A stretch of 64,000 nt of DNA from Lepidodermella squamata (lineage: Eukaryota; Gastrotricha): NCBI GenBank assembly GCA_047495785.1, contig JBLDXI010000056.1, forward strand, positions 1 through 64,000. Direction: 5' to 3'. Position 1 is the stretch's first letter. Each line of letters opens with the position of its first letter. Shown here piece after piece: positions 12,697 through 25,602 of the stretch. A program made the translations under genes and the position numbers. Below the pieces are notes generated by a model. That model was given only the letters and a program-made list of their open reading frames with translations. It was not told the DNA's origin and did not search any database.

Positions 12697-13994
12697 TCAA
12701 GCTAGCATTTTATCAATATAAAATATAATCACAGAGAAGCCAGAAAAAAGCGCTACGAAAACAACAAATATGTCGACATAGCGAATGATCTTGAATTCGA
12801 GTCTAATAAATACTTTGATTTCAAACATTCGCTTCATCGATTTCCATTTAGCCATCGAGCAAGCTGCCAGAGTATATGGGGTTATCAGTACACAAATGAC
12901 CATTAAATAAACAACGAGATTAATGATATACACCTCTTCAGCTGTTCTAGGAATGAGCGAGAAAACGAGAGATAAAGTTACAGCCATAGCAAGGTTAACA
13001 GTAACACAGAATGCGGGTCGGTCCGGATGCTTCGGCTCCATCAGAAGACCGGAAACTTGAAGCAGGAATAAAGCGATAGTTGGCAAGAACACATTTCCAA
13101 TGTAGTACTGGTATTTCCTCTTCATAGACAGCGTGAGCGTAGCGTGATAAGAGCCACTTGCGTTGAATACCGTCCCGTTGTAAGTTGGGTTCTCCCAAAT
13201 GTCATCATCACGTAGGGTTGGATATGAAGTAACGATGATAACTTGATCGAGTTTGATGGAAACTTCATTCGCAGTGTTCTCGTTTTCAAACTCGAAATTG
13301 CACGACGCTGTATCAAATGGGAATTTTGTGAACTTGAAACCGAAACACATTGAAGTGACCGGACGGACGCAATAAATGAGAAATTTAGGTCCCGGCATTC
13401 TGAACGGGCGAATTTTGACCAAAATCTCCCTGTGTGATAAATGTCATAGTCGAGATTCAAATAAGAAAATGTATTACTCTCTTAGTGGCCTCGATTCGCC
13501 TATGGCATTGATATGCTGCATGTCCGGCCACCAGACTTGTTCTTTCGGAACTTCGAATTGCAGCCGGTCAAGTACGCTCTGAGAATAGTTTTGATAACCA
13601 GGTAATAGCTCAGACCTGATATCTCGGCCACACGGAATGTCCCAGAATACTCTCAATGTCATTGTTACTGTCACACTAGAAAGTCGAAACTCGACAAATG
13701 ATAACTGCGTTGAAAAAAATGTTCGTACCTCATCGCGGCATCGTCGATATTAGTTATTTGAAGGATCCTAGAAACCAAATAGCTCTGGATAGGTATCGAG
13801 AAGTTGTTCAGCTGCACATGATTCGCAGATGGCAGATTGCTGGCCGAAGCTATGGGGCAAAGCTCGAAAAAACGATCCCGCATAGCGTTTAGTTTGACTG
13901 GATCTGCCAGCAATTTCTCAAGGTTGTCATTCTTATCCGCCAAACACATCGAAGCGACCATTGCAATAGTGATAAAACTGATTAGGCGCATCAT
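12697..13994 (-). CDS. Divergent Cys-loop ligand-gated ion channel subunit
   Basis: Three exons (13729-13994, 13478-13675, 12697-13429) with introns of 53 and 48 bp give 398 residues. The chosen start (MMRLISFITIAMVAS) opens a signal peptide. The extracellular domain follows with VPKEQVWWPDMQHIN, the conserved loop ahead of the Cys-loop, then a Cys-loop with the FPFD motif. Four membrane segments follow, the pore-lining TM2 being CVTVNLAMAVTLSLVFSLIP. Several points are odd: 14 residues rather than the canonical 13 lie between the loop cysteines; no vicinal CC pair is seen where acetylcholine-binding alpha subunits carry one; and the TM3-TM4 cytoplasmic loop is only about 22 residues. It probably forms pentameric channels in the plasma membrane, but ligand and ion selectivity cannot be assigned. 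A nicotinic-like or orphan invertebrate clade is likeliest. Confidence 0.85.
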
Positions 13995-16900
13995 ATTAAA
14001 TAAAGCAGACAACTGAAGTCCTGTAAGCAATGACTATTCAATAATGTACGACCCTGAGACCGGTTCGAATCTATTTCAACACACGAAGGCGTTATTTCGC
14101 TAAATTCGCCGATTCGATTTGAAAATACAGTGAAAATTGTCTCAACCGGACTCTTGTCGCGCCAGGCAAAATGGTCCCGAAGTCCGGACTATTTTATACC
14201 GGAGGTTAATTAATTTATAATTTTTTAACTAGCTAGGCGCGTAGCAATGACGATGCTAGCTAAATTTCCGCCTGAAAGCAGTATGAGTGATTGATCCCAA
14301 AAGGTTTGATGCGTTACGTTTGATGACTCATGATTGTACCAAAAAACCCGAAATACGCCGGTTTGGCGCATCAATGGCGCAGAACCAGACACTCGTGGTA
14401 TTATGAATTCCGTCCGCAGAGTCCAGAAAAAAGCATGTGACGCATAAAGTGTAATGACGTGAAATATTCATTCAATTTGAATGATCAGCTTGTGTTCGGT
14501 ACAATTCCCAAACTTCATCGAGGATTCGTCAAGCTGATGCGCTAGTCAGAATGCAAAAATGGCGCCGATGTTGGTCTAGTGGTAGGCGCTTCCATTAGTA
14601 AAAACGTTAAGCCACGTAAGCTTTAGCTGCCTCCCCGACATCGAAGTCTAGAAGGTCAACATGAAGAACTTAATGCGATGATGGAATTTACAGTCTGATA
14701 ATACATTTTTATGTATTAGATATGCGTGATGCTGATGAAGCTCAAGCTTCGAGTGATAGTACCGCCTCGAGGCCATTTGTTGAGGGCAGAAACGAGATTT
14801 CGGTATTTTCAAGGGCTGAAATTGAGTTTCTGCCCGAAACACAAGTTTACATGGTTCCTTAATTTCTCTTTGGTTAGAAATATTTCTCTATGGCTTGAAA
14901 CTTCCACAAATTTGGGCGGCATTTTGCTCGGAATTGGCCTCAAAACCCCCAGCATTTTCTCGAGAATCGTAGTCAAAGTCACTAGAACAGCGAAAACCCC
15001 AATTTTATTAAAATCAAATTCACGTGCAAAAATAAAAATATATGACAAAATGAGGCGAAAAACGAGGTCGTCGAAATCTCTTGATGGCAGCTGTCGCGAT
15101 GCAGATCTGGTTTTCCCTCCGGAATCGCGGTTTTGAGCAGCAACAGAAATTCAGCGACTAGCCATAGCAACGTTACAGGCGACAATGACTGGTTTCTCGG
15201 AGAGTCTTCGACTGGAAAAATTGACCCATATCCACGATTAATTTCCGCTGCGACCTGAATACCATTGGATACCATGCAGCGAGCGGATGGCTTGGATTGT
15301 TGTCAGTCTTCCAAATGGCGCGATGTAGATGCAATGATTTCTGTGCGAAACCGGCTGACTGGCGATCGATTTGAGTGGCTTCTTCGAGGCAACTATTTGT
15401 TCGTTTCCAGATTCCATCGAACAAAGGCAACTGATGATCTCGGCTTGATGATCGGGGCTTGATATCGGCATGATGAAATCTTGACTATTGATTCTTCAGC
15501 CAGCCGGAGAGCATGAAAATTACGACGTCGAATGAGGGTTGACCAAAAATCAAGTTGCGAACTAGAACAAAGTCGCAACCTGATCCATAGATCACTTCTT
15601 TCTCTATGGATCAGGCCTATCGACTATCGAAAATCGGCTTATAATTCCAATAACTCAGGACAACTGGAGCGAATGAAATCGGTCTAATTTTTTGAGAATA
15701 TAGAGCACCCCGCCCTAATTTCGGCCGCTTTTCAGGTTAATCCTACTTTGCCAGCCAGGTGAATTTTTAGAAAATATTCCGCAAAAGCAGAATTAAAGAG
15801 GAGTTCTCAGGGTATCGAATGCCGCTTTCCGCAAGTCTGAACGATTTTACCTTGATATATGGCTAATTTTTCAGTCACCCAGACACCCGGCCGGAATTAG
15901 GAAGCGGGGTGCCCTAATTTCGGCCGCCTCATCAAGGTGAACTAATACCATAAGTTTGGTATCGTTAGATTTGTCTCAAAAAGTTGACTATAAAAACCGC
16001 CTGTGTTGCTTCACCTGTTTACGTTACCCGAAAAGGCGCTCGGCCAGATATTGCTTATCCGAATGCTATAACCATAAGCGTCGTCATCATAGACAACACT
16101 GTAACAGATAGGACGCAAAGATCTTGCCTTAGTGAATTTATTCGAGCTGTTATTGCAAAAAGGTCGGCACGCGACCACATTTTATGCCACCTAACGCCCT
16201 ATCCGCCCATTGTAATTGTAATTAATTTCAAAAATCGACAGACCAAATAGTCTTTTTTCTAATTTTTTGAGTTTCAGTAGATAAATACTAGAATCCGCGG
16301 TCTATCGAATGAGCCGAGGTACATCTTGTAGGCTCGCATGGTTATTTTTCTAGAATTTAGTGAAAACAGCTATTTTTGCAGGATTTCGGCAAATCTGCCA
16401 TTCTTCTGCCACGGTTGGCTCTTCCGGAAATTTTTTTAAAATTCTAGAAAAATTAATTTATCCATATTGAGATTTTCTCTATCCAACGATATAAAATTTG
16501 TGCGGTAATTAATTAATTTTGATTTTCAGATAATTTTTGGCTTGAATAACGATTCTTTTTCATGCAACTTGGACTTTGGATTCTCTCGCCGCGTTGCTTT
16601 TTTCAGAGTTGTTCGCAGCGAAAGAAGAATGAAGAAATGCAAATCGAAAGTTCAAACCCACGTTCAAACTTGATCTAAACCGTGACTTAGAAGCGCGAGA
16701 TATCGGTCTGTTTGTTAAGCGATAAATTCAGTATTCCTAATTCGGCCTTGTATCCATGATGAGAGTGTTATCGGCTTTGGTGCTTCGCAAATGAACTCAA
16801 ACTTGAAAAAAAGTCAGGCTCGAAGATCAAAAAATGAAGCGAGGCTATGAAAAACGTGGCGTTCACGAAAAATCGTACCCGAGGCACCTGCAGATCATGC

Positions 16901-17855
16901 TTTCAGCTGATAAAAGAAAAGGCTATGTCGATTTTAGCTTTAGAGATAATTGAAGGTCCTATGCAGAAACAGAACAGATATCGTCATTTAAACAAGCGAG
17001 CTCGAATTCCCCTTCTGTATCCTGTGGCCTCGGTGATAACTTTTACTTGGAATTTTTCAATGTCGAGAGCTTTTGAAAGTTTGAAAGTTGAATGTCTGAT
17101 CGAATTTATTGGTATCAGGGCATTTAAAATTTACCGTCGGATTTGCCGTCACATTATTTCATAGCTCCACGCATCAACAAATCTAGGAGAGATCTGAGAT
17201 CGCAAACAAGTCAGCTCATACAGCTCGGCGGTAGATTCTCAATTCTTTTGTCGAAGCTGGGAACTGATCTTCCCGCTCTGATAACAATGTGGCTGTCGTC
17301 TAGGGCTGGGAATCGAGACAAAGTCAAGCACAAAAAATTCGCCACTTGGAACATGAATTATGAAAAATACTTTGTAACCGGATATGGATTTTCAAAAAAA
17401 TGATTTTTTGACCTGCCCTATATTTTCATCCTTTTCTGGCAGCCTTTATGGAAAAGAGGGCTGGACTTGAGAATTTTTTTTTTTCAATTTTGGTGTTACA
17501 ATGGTGCTCAAAATAGTACTATTGCTCACAACCGAGCTGAATGAGCAGACTTGTGCACGCCGATGCAAATCCGCTCACGTGTTCGCCAAAAATAGAGTAA
17601 AAGATATAAGGCTTGTTCACATGATATGGTCGTAGATAAAATTATATTCAATTGTTCGCGTTTGCTCGTCTTACACGATTTTGTTTAAAAAAAAATAGGG
17701 CAGACGACGGGACTTGTTTATGATCGGTGATCGCACGCGTGACTGTCTAGCTTGTATTAGCCAGTTCCATTGTTTCCTTGCGTTATTTTTCAACAAATAG
17801 ATTACAGATAACGTGTGATCTCATTTTTCATTTACAACTTAAGGATGACGAACTT
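13995..17855. other. Gene-poor stretch upstream of the Cys-loop gene
   Basis: I see no supportable gene. Small structures present are a hairpin with 10-bp stem GGGCAGAAAC at 14784-14793 and 14826-14835; a 13-bp perfect stem CCTGATCCATAGA at 15579-15591 and 15603-15615; and a direct repeat of about 17 bp (GCCCTAATTTCGGCCGC) at 15712-15728 and 15911-15927. The longest frame (14726-15136, plus) spans one of these hairpins, has a skewed basic composition and is probably not coding. Confidence 0.5.
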
Positions 17856-18610
17856 ATAAAGTATGACCAATATTTTTTTTGCCTCGCATTTTTTCAATAA
17901 CTTCGTGACCATGAGGAATTTTTTGGAGCGGTTTTCACCATTTGATAAATCAGGTCTTCGGTAAACTTTCCTCAAATTTTCGTCAAAATTGGTTCAGAGC
18001 GAAGAAATTGGTGACAAAAATGCCGTTTGCGGTTTCAATTAAGAATTCTCATTTTTGAAAAATGGCATTTTTCAGGTTTTTTGGTTTGGCGGCATCATCC
18101 TGTGGAAAAGCTTTATTCGGTCATTTTCTTCGTTGGGAATTAGATCAATAACACGTCTCCAACAGAGAAATTCATCTTGACACCCACAGAAAAGTTCTTA
18201 TCCACCAACAGCGATCCGAAATGGCTTTTTGAATTTTTTTGAGTGGTCTGTGCCAACCTGGTGATGCCGCAAGTTTCGGACAGTCGTATGATTTCTTTTT
18301 TGGAATCGGTGACTCCGATTAGTCACAGGCCATCTCTCAAACGGCTCAAATCCTCAGGGAAGAGTGATGATCAGCTCTTGCCATATTGGACGCAAAAATG
18401 CCATTTTTCAAAAATGAGAATTCTTAATTGAAACCGCAAACGGCATTTTTGTCACCAATTTCTTCGCTCTGAACCAATTTTGACGAAAATTTGAGGAAAG
18501 TTTACCGAAGACCTGATTTATCAAATGGTGAAAACCGCTCCAAAAAATTCCTCATGGTCACGAAGTTATTGAAAAAATGCGAGGCAAAAAAAATATTGGT
18601 CATACTTTAT
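17856..18610. repeat. Long inverted repeat: 217-bp arms around a 321-bp loop
   Basis: The left arm 17856-18072 and right arm 18394-18610 are reverse complements of equal length. I found no indel and no mismatch when reading them against each other. The outer ends read ATAAAGTATGACC and its complement. The loop, 18073-18393, has no domain-bearing frame. A transcript crossing it would fold into a long perfect duplex. It ends about 200 bp upstream of the start codon of the following lectin gene. It could be a foldback element, a recent inverted duplication or a hairpin-RNA source. Confidence 0.9.
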
Positions 18611-18809
18611 TTCAGTCAATCTATGGCAGCGGAATTTAAAAAAATGTTTATATTATATATGTGTCTAGAGGCCTCGTCTTTCTTGAAATGTTTGAAATCC
18701 ATTATTATCTTCTCTTCGTGGCTCATCTCTGTAACTCAGTTCTGAATGAGTAATGTCATGCTCTCTTCCTTTGCTTTCTCCAGCTAGAGGCCTACCTGTA
18801 AAATTGACG

Positions 18810-21800
18810 ATGAATATCATCATTGGGTTAATTCTGCCTTTCATTCTGCTTTTTTGCCGTTCAATTGATGGGCAATACAGCCGTTGCTTTTCCGCTCTCA
18901 ATAATAAGTGGATTCAGTGTCGATTATCAGTCGGTTGCGATCCGCTCGATGAGTATCAGGTCTCGGGCTTTTCGTTACACGAATTTTTGTAGTTTCACTT
19001 TCTTGCTTTACTTATAGGTCGGCCCGGCCACTACTTATAGCGGTTGTACCCAAGGGGTAATGTTTAGTGGTGCTCCATTCGCCTGGTAATAACATACTTT
19101 CTAATCGCAGACGGCGTTTTTGTGCTATAAATACACGGGCTTCACAACGAAGTGCACTGCTGGCTACGAGGCGTGCAAAGCTTCTAAAAACGAAATTGAG
19201 GTTTGCTTTGGCTTAATTTCTAGGAAATTATGAGCGTTTGCGACATTCACTAAAAATTGCGAAACTCACTCGGGGTTTTACAACGCTCTTCATTCAACTC
19301 ATTACGAATAACTAAGAGCGAGGGTAAGCTTTTAAGGCCCAGAGCTTTGGATTCGATGTTATTTAGACCTTAGTTTCCCTTTCGAAAATCAAATCAAATC
19401 AAATGCTCTGTTTGGTTTTTACTCGTGTGCTTTATTTTCCGAACTCATTGCTTGTTATTCATCATTTGCTAGATAACTCGATTCAACGGACTGTTGATGC
19501 TGTCTGCGAATCTGGGACTGTGCGAATCGGCTGCTCAGAGTTTACCGGTAACACCTGATATTAAATTTCTCAATTGGTTTTCTTGACATACCTTTTTACA
19601 GAATCAGCAATTTGAGCAATGCAAATCGGGGTCCACAGTCATCACCTGCATTCCGTCCAATAAAACGTGTCCTTCGGCGGCACCGGTGAGAGATTCAATC
19701 TTAAATTAGGTATTTATATTACCATAAGCTATGTCTTCATGTCCCTTTCAGGACAAGGGAAATGTTTACAGCAATCTACAAACCTGCATGAGCAACAGTG
19801 CGCGTAAGTTGCCCGAATAATGTGTGTGCCCGCATTTGTGATAACGCAGCTTCGATTTACATGTTTCAGTTCAACTTCCGGACAGCGAAAAACCTCAAAT
19901 TCGTTGCTTCAATGCGACCAGCAAAGCTTTCAACGACTGCCGCCGGAGCAGCACTGGCTGTTTGAGCGGTGAAACGTCGATTTATACGAATAGAGTCTTC
20001 AGCAACAGGGACAACTGCCTAAAAGGGGTTAGTAGTTCGATAACTAGCACACTTTGTAGCACACCTTCGTACATCGTTGGGTTTTTTGAATGAATGCTAC
20101 TTTTGCAAAAATATATCATTGCGCATTTCAAGGCCTCGGCAAATTGCATGGTTGGCGCTGAGAACCTCTGCCGAGATTTCTGTCTGACACAATCACGGGT
20201 ATGAAATAATCTACTGGTTCATCGAAGCTTGCGCATGACTTTTATTTTGTGCACCAGGTTACAGTCTTCTCAACCAATTCGACCTTCGCTGCCAATAACG
20301 AAAACTGCTTAGCAGAAGCAACAAGTGCGTTTCTTTGATTCATTAGTCCAAATTAGATGAGCCCTCCTGTCGAAAGTGCGACTCAGGCTTTTTGGCGAAC
20401 ATTTCTACGCATCGGGAATCGCGACTGTTTTCTCAAACCGAGCTACTTTGATGCGCTAAGAATATCGTTAGCGTCGCTGAATAACTCGGATTTGGGCCTG
20501 TTTACATCCATTCAAGGTAATAGGTGACAAGTAAAAAACGGCTTTTTTCATGTGAATGAAGAGGCAAAAACAAAGGACTTTCTACTTGTCACCTATCACC
20601 TTGAATGGATATAAACAAGCCTAAATTCATGATTATTCAGCAAGTTATTCAGCGACTCTAACGATATTAAATGCACCACTTTGAATACATCGCTGCTTTG
20701 CGCGTATTAAGATCGGTATGCTTCAAACTACCACCTAGTCCAAAAATTTGCAACAGCAAAATTGAGGTTCCTGCGAGACTACTCCAAATCAGCCAGCAAG
20801 TAACGAAAGGCGCGATACAGCCAAAAAAGTCGATTGTTCTCGTTGCTCAACAACATAAAAGTTTGGCTGTTATGGTACCTTTCAATTTAGTGCCATTTAG
20901 TTCTGGAGTCCTGCACTGGATTTGAAAATGCTCATTCTCTATTTCCAGAGTGCTCAAAACAATGTGTTAACGGCGGTAACTGCACGACCGGTAATATTTG
21001 CTCATGTCCGCCCCAGTACACCGGCGAATTATGCGAAACTCGTTAGTCTAATGCTTCTTAGATCTGTAGCATCATTTTTGTCTCTTTTATCGCAGCCATC
21101 TGTTCGCCGGCTTGTTTGAATGACGGTTCGTGCTCGGCGAATTTCACGTGCACATGCACTTCGGCCTGGCTTGGAGCAAGTTGTGACATTTGTAAGACGT
21201 GCGATTATCCTTTCAAAATTTGTTTCTATATGACTTTTTCGATGTTTTTCTCATAGCTAAATACTTTGTCAGCTCGAATACGACCTACCCTGCTGGCGCC
21301 AAGAATTGTTTCGACCTCGGTGCCCGCGCAGCCATTATTCGGACACCTGACGACCTCGCCCGTGTTATGCAGCTGGTTAATTCATCGCAGCTCTATGTCG
21401 GTCTAACGGCTCTCTTCCGCTTCACTGATGGCTCAATCATGAATCTGATGCCCGTGCCCTTTGCCAGGCCTATCGGTGATAGCTCCGGTCCTTGTAAGCG
21501 CCTCATTGCGAATTTCAGTGATCGTGAATTTTATAAAATCACCAGGTGCGTACATAACCGGATCGCCGTCGCCAACGACACAAGTGACGTTCAGTTCAAG
21601 GGACTGCTCTGATTTAAGCAGCGTAATTCTGTGCCAAGATGCAACAACGGTAAGCTTAGCTGCAGCTGGAAAATATTGGTAAAACCACTAAACAAATATA
21701 CCTAATACATAACATAAAATCTATGAAAACGAAGGGTCTAAAATTTACATTTGAAAATAACAATCTCCGGTGGTGTTAGTGGGTCTATGGAGGTATTAAC

Positions 21801-24800
21801 TTGACCAAGTCATTATCGTCCATTCATTCCATAATAATTATTCTCGTATTTTGTTTGTTCTCTCGAATAGTTTGCTGTTACAATTTACATGTCGAACAAC
21901 ACGTACAATACCGCTGAAGCGTTCTGCCAGGGCCTGGGCCTGCGTATGGTGTTCTTAAAAGGCCCCAATGATTACTACTCGGCCAGAGTGCTACTCTACA
22001 ACAATTATTTCGAAGGAATATTTGCTTATGTTGGAGCGAAGCGGGCTTCGACTCCTCCGTATTATGCTTGGTCGAATCTACAGCCGTACGAAAACAACTC
22101 TGTTATCCCATCGTCGAATGGCAGCCAGCTAGTAGATCTGAATCTCTGTGAGCAATGCAATCTCACCTTTTATACTGGTTTACCAATGGTCATCCTTAAC
22201 AGGTACTCAGATGGCGAGTAACGGGTCACTCATCGCATCTTCGTGCATGGCCGAAACACCCGTAATTTGCGAGTTATTTACAGGTTCGAATTATGCCTTA
22301 CAATATTATATCTTTTTAAATCTAATTTCTGCTAGCTAAGTGTGAACCCCCGTGCCAAAATAACGGTACCTGCACGGATACTAACGTTTGTCTTTGCCCG
22401 CAACTCTACATGGGCCCAACTTGCGAGACAGGTAAGGATGCTGTGAAATGTTGGAATTATGAAATAAGGTTCTAGTTTTCCGATAAATTCAACAAATAAG
22501 TAACGCAAAACAAAAAGTAAATCTCTGTTCTCTCGATCCTGCTTGTTAGTATGCTGCTCATGACTTTTCTCAATCAGAAATCAGAATTCATAAATCTTGC
22601 TAATTAAATTACTTGTATAATATTTCTTCTCGTGGATGAACAGCTCGTTACTTCATCGCGGAAGGAGGTTCAGGCTTGTACATGGAACGATTAAGGGCAT
22701 GCCAGGCTCAGGGAGGAACGCCCGCTGTTTTTCGGTCCGAGGATGGCGGTCTCTTCCAAGTTCTTCCAAGCATCGCTGGCGAGGGCAATTTCTTTACTGG
22801 TAATGTGGGGTCTTTTATATGGTCGACTGGAGCGCCTGTTGACTGGGCTCTCAATCCTAGCTGGTATCCCGGAAATCCAAACGGTGGAGGACCATGTGAG
22901 TTGAGTGACTATTTTTGCCCTTTAAGCGTATCGAAGTACTTTTCATTCCTTCGACTATGCTTAACTGCACATTTCCCATTGGAGGGCTCCAAATGTGTAC
23001 ACCTTGTGAACCCTGGCCAATGCGTTAACATCACCTCCGCTTCTTTATGATTCTTACATGAATATTAATTTATGTCTAATCTGAAAAAGTCTTATTTCTA
23101 TTTCAAAGGTCTCACCATCTATGTTAACGGGCAGAATTATGGCTTCGACGACCAGCTCTGTAATACGGTTATGCCAAAAATCTATTGCGCTGACCCGCTA
23201 ACGGTAAATATGTTCAACCTCGATTGGTTCAACCGCTTTGCGTTAAGAACTGACGACAGATGCGATTTCTCCGGTCTGTTGAGAGAGGTTCTATTATGTT
23301 TAAGTTAAAGGGGAATTCGCAAAACTTCGGAAAATATAGCATTCGCTCAAAAAATATAGTGTTAGTACCCATGCTCATGCGATATTTATAGATATAGTAC
23401 TCGTAATTCATTCATATCTGAGATTCGTAGCACGAGATGTGGGCATGCTGACGAGGCGGAGCCGAGTCGGCATGACCAAATCGAGTGCGGCTGAAGCGTT
23501 CTGCCAGGGCCTGGGCCTGCGTATGGTGTTCTTAAAAGGCCCCAATGATTACTACTCGGCCAGAGTGCTACTCTACAACAATTATTTCGAAGGAATATTT
23601 GCTTATGTTGGAGCGAAGCGGGCTTCGACTCCTCCGTATTATGCTTGGTCGAATCTACAGCCGTACGAAAACAACTCTGTTATCCCATCGTCGAATGGCA
23701 GCCAGCTAGTAGATCTGAATCTCTGTGAGCAATGCAATCTCACCTTTTATACTGGTTTACCAATGGTCATCCTTAACAGGTACTCAGATGGCGAGTAACG
23801 GGTCACTCATCGCATCTTCGTGCATGGCCGAAACACCCGTAATTTGCGAGTTATTTACAGGTTCGAATTATGCCTTACAATATTATATCTTTTTAAATCT
23901 AATTTCTGCTAGCTAAGTGTGAACCCCCGTGCCAAAATAACGGTACCTGCACGGATACTAACGTTTGTCTTTGCCCGCAACTCTACATGGGCCCAACTTG
24001 CGAGACAGGTAAGGATGCTGTGAAATGTTGGAATTATGAAATAAGGTTCTAGTTTTCCGATAAATTCAACAAATAAGTAACGCAAAACAAAAAGTAAATC
24101 TCTGTTCTCTCGATCCTGCTTGTTAGTATGCTGCTCATGACTTTTCTCAATCAGAAATCAGAATTCATAAATCTTGCTAATTAAATTACTTGTATAATAT
24201 TTCTTCTCGTGGATGAACAGCTCGTTACTTCATCGCGGAAGGAGGTTCAGGCTTGTACATGGAACGATTAAGGGCATGCCAGGCTCAGGGAGGAACGCCC
24301 GCTGTTTTTCGGTCCGAGGATGGCGGTCTCTTCCAAGTTCTTCCAAGCATCGCTGGCGAGGGCAATTTCTTTACTGGTAATGTGGGGTCTTTTATATGGT
24401 CGACTGGAGCGCCTGTTGACTGGGCTCTCAATCCTAGCTGGTATCCCGGAAATCCAAACGGTGGAGGACCATGTGAGTTGAGTGACTATTTTTGCCCTTT
24501 AAGCGTATCGAAGTACTTTTCATTCCTTCGACTATGCTTAACTGCACATTTCCCATTGGAGGGCTCCAAATGTGTACACCTTGTGAACCCTGGCCAATGC
24601 GTTAACATCACCTCCGCTTCTTTATGATTCTTACATGAATATTAATTTATGTCTAATCTGAAAAAGTCTTATTTCTATTTCAAAGGTCTCACCATCTATG
24701 TTAACGGGCAGAATTATGGCTTCGACGACCAGCTCTGTAATACGGTTATGCCAAAAATCTATTGCGCTGACCCGCTAACGGTAAATATGTTCAACCTCGA

Positions 24801-25602
24801 TTGGTTCAACCGCTTTGCGTTAAGAACTGACGACAGATGCGATTTCTCCGGTCTGTTGAGAGAGGTTCTATTATGTTTAAGTTAAAGGGGAATTCGCAAA
24901 ACTTCGGAAAATATAGCATTCGCTCAAAAAATATAGTGTTAGTACCCATGCTCATGCGATATTTATAGATATAGTACTCGTAATTCATTCATATCTGGAT
25001 TCTCCGCACTCGATTTGGTCATGCCGACTCGGCTCCGCCTCGTCAGCATGCCCACATCTCGTGCTACGAATCTCAGATATGAATAAAAAACTCGTACAAT
25101 ACCATACAAATATAGTATTAGTAATAGTATTAGTATTAGTATTAGGTTGGTCTATGATCTGGCGAATGAAGAAAATCATAACCCCTTTGAAATAAATATT
25201 TGCCATTTTCCTGAACAGGGTGTCATGACTTTGGAAGGAACAAGTATGAGCTGGGATCAGGCGGACAATAAGTGCAAATCTCTTGGAAAACAGCTGCCCA
25301 TTGCTTCGAGTACAGCAGCAATGGCCGCTGTTGCTGCCCTGATCGCCCCTGGTTCTGGCAACATTCCCGTCGGAGCAAGACGACGCACTGACCCGCTTTA
25401 CCACTGGTTCCGCACCGGCGAGCACCCCACGGTACCTGTTGGTGGCCAGACTATCACTTTGTGTTAGTTGTTGCCATACATAGCCGCTTTGATTTTGTTG
25501 ACTCTATTCATTTTAGGCACGTATTACCACAAAGGCTCATTCATTGGCTCACCCTGCCAGATTAATTCCTTTCCGATGATCTGTGAGCACCTTGCCCAGT
25601 AA
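18810..25602 (+). CDS. Secreted multi-domain protein: Cys modules, EGF and C-type lectin domains (gene E)
   Basis: Twenty exons, all phase-consistent, give 813 residues: 18810-18959, 19018-19056, 19111-19200, 19473-19547, 19602-19685, 19752-19803, 19870-20027, 20133-20198, 20258-20324, 20949-21041, 21096-21191, 21257-21493, 21546-21649, 21871-22147, 22203-22283, 22336-22431, 22644-22895, 23109-23203, 25219-25462, 25517-25602. Order: signal peptide (NIIIGLILPFILLF); five four-cysteine modules I do not recognise; two EGF domains (CVNGGNCTTGNICSC); two C-type-lectin domains; a third EGF; two more lectin domains, the third with WYPGNPNGGGPC. The last intron but one (23204-25218) contains a duplicate of exons 14-18. 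No transmembrane segment follows the last domain, so the product is probably secreted. Carbohydrate or pathogen binding is plausible from the fold only. Gene F is a full-length paralogue with the same exon plan. Confidence 0.9.
20461..20668. mobile_element. Inverted-repeat element (MITE-like) in intron 9 of gene E
   Basis: The left arm 20461-20533 begins AATATCGTTAGCGTCGCTGA. The right arm 20583-20668 ends with its near-complement and contains matching TTCAAGGT and AGGTGACAAGTA blocks in reverse. Gene F lacks this sequence: its homologous intron is only about 107 bp against 624 bp here. The insertion is therefore specific to gene E. No clear target duplication was seen. Confidence 0.75.
21913..24997 (+). 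repeat. Tandem 1508-bp duplication within gene E
   Basis: 21913-23420 and 23490-24997 are the same sequence at an offset of 1577 bp. Predicted peptides from the two copies are identical and I noticed no nucleotide difference. A 69-bp spacer separates them. The left boundary falls inside the second lectin-domain exon, not at a splice site. The pattern indicates a very recent event or an assembly artefact. Confidence 0.9.
23411..25083. repeat. 80-bp inverted repeats bordering the second duplication copy
   Basis: The segment 23411-23490 is present as its reverse complement at 25004-25083. The two arms bracket the second copy of the gene E duplication. Each arm contains an imperfect palindrome around GACGAGGCGGAGCCGAGTC. 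Two facing copies at the borders of a duplicated block suggest a mobile or fold-back sequence took part in the rearrangement. Confidence 0.85.
23490..24780 (+). pseudogene. Duplicated lectin/EGF/lectin exons of gene E, lacking a proper first acceptor
   Basis: This copy repeats the end of exon 14 and all of exons 15-18 (second lectin domain, third EGF, third lectin domain) inside intron 18. The truncated first exon begins at GCTGAAGCG with no AG acceptor in the right phase just before it. I could not join the copy in frame to exon 18, and skipping it joins exon 18 to exon 19 in frame. It is therefore probably spliced out. Whether any transcript uses it cannot be told from sequence. Confidence 0.65.
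25108..25146. repeat. ATTAGT/AGTATT microsatellite
   Basis: A short run of TAGTATTAGTAATAGTATTAG-type hexamer repeats in the intron of gene E, just after the inverted border repeat. Confidence 0.7.

Noticed and set aside
14572-14590. tRNA-like A box (TGGTCTAGTGG)
   Set aside because: No matching B box (GGTTCGA-type) and no cloverleaf follows within 80 bp.
14726-15136. 136-codon plus-strand frame
   Set aside because: It spans an inverted repeat, is highly basic without domain features, and overlaps antisense frames of similar size.
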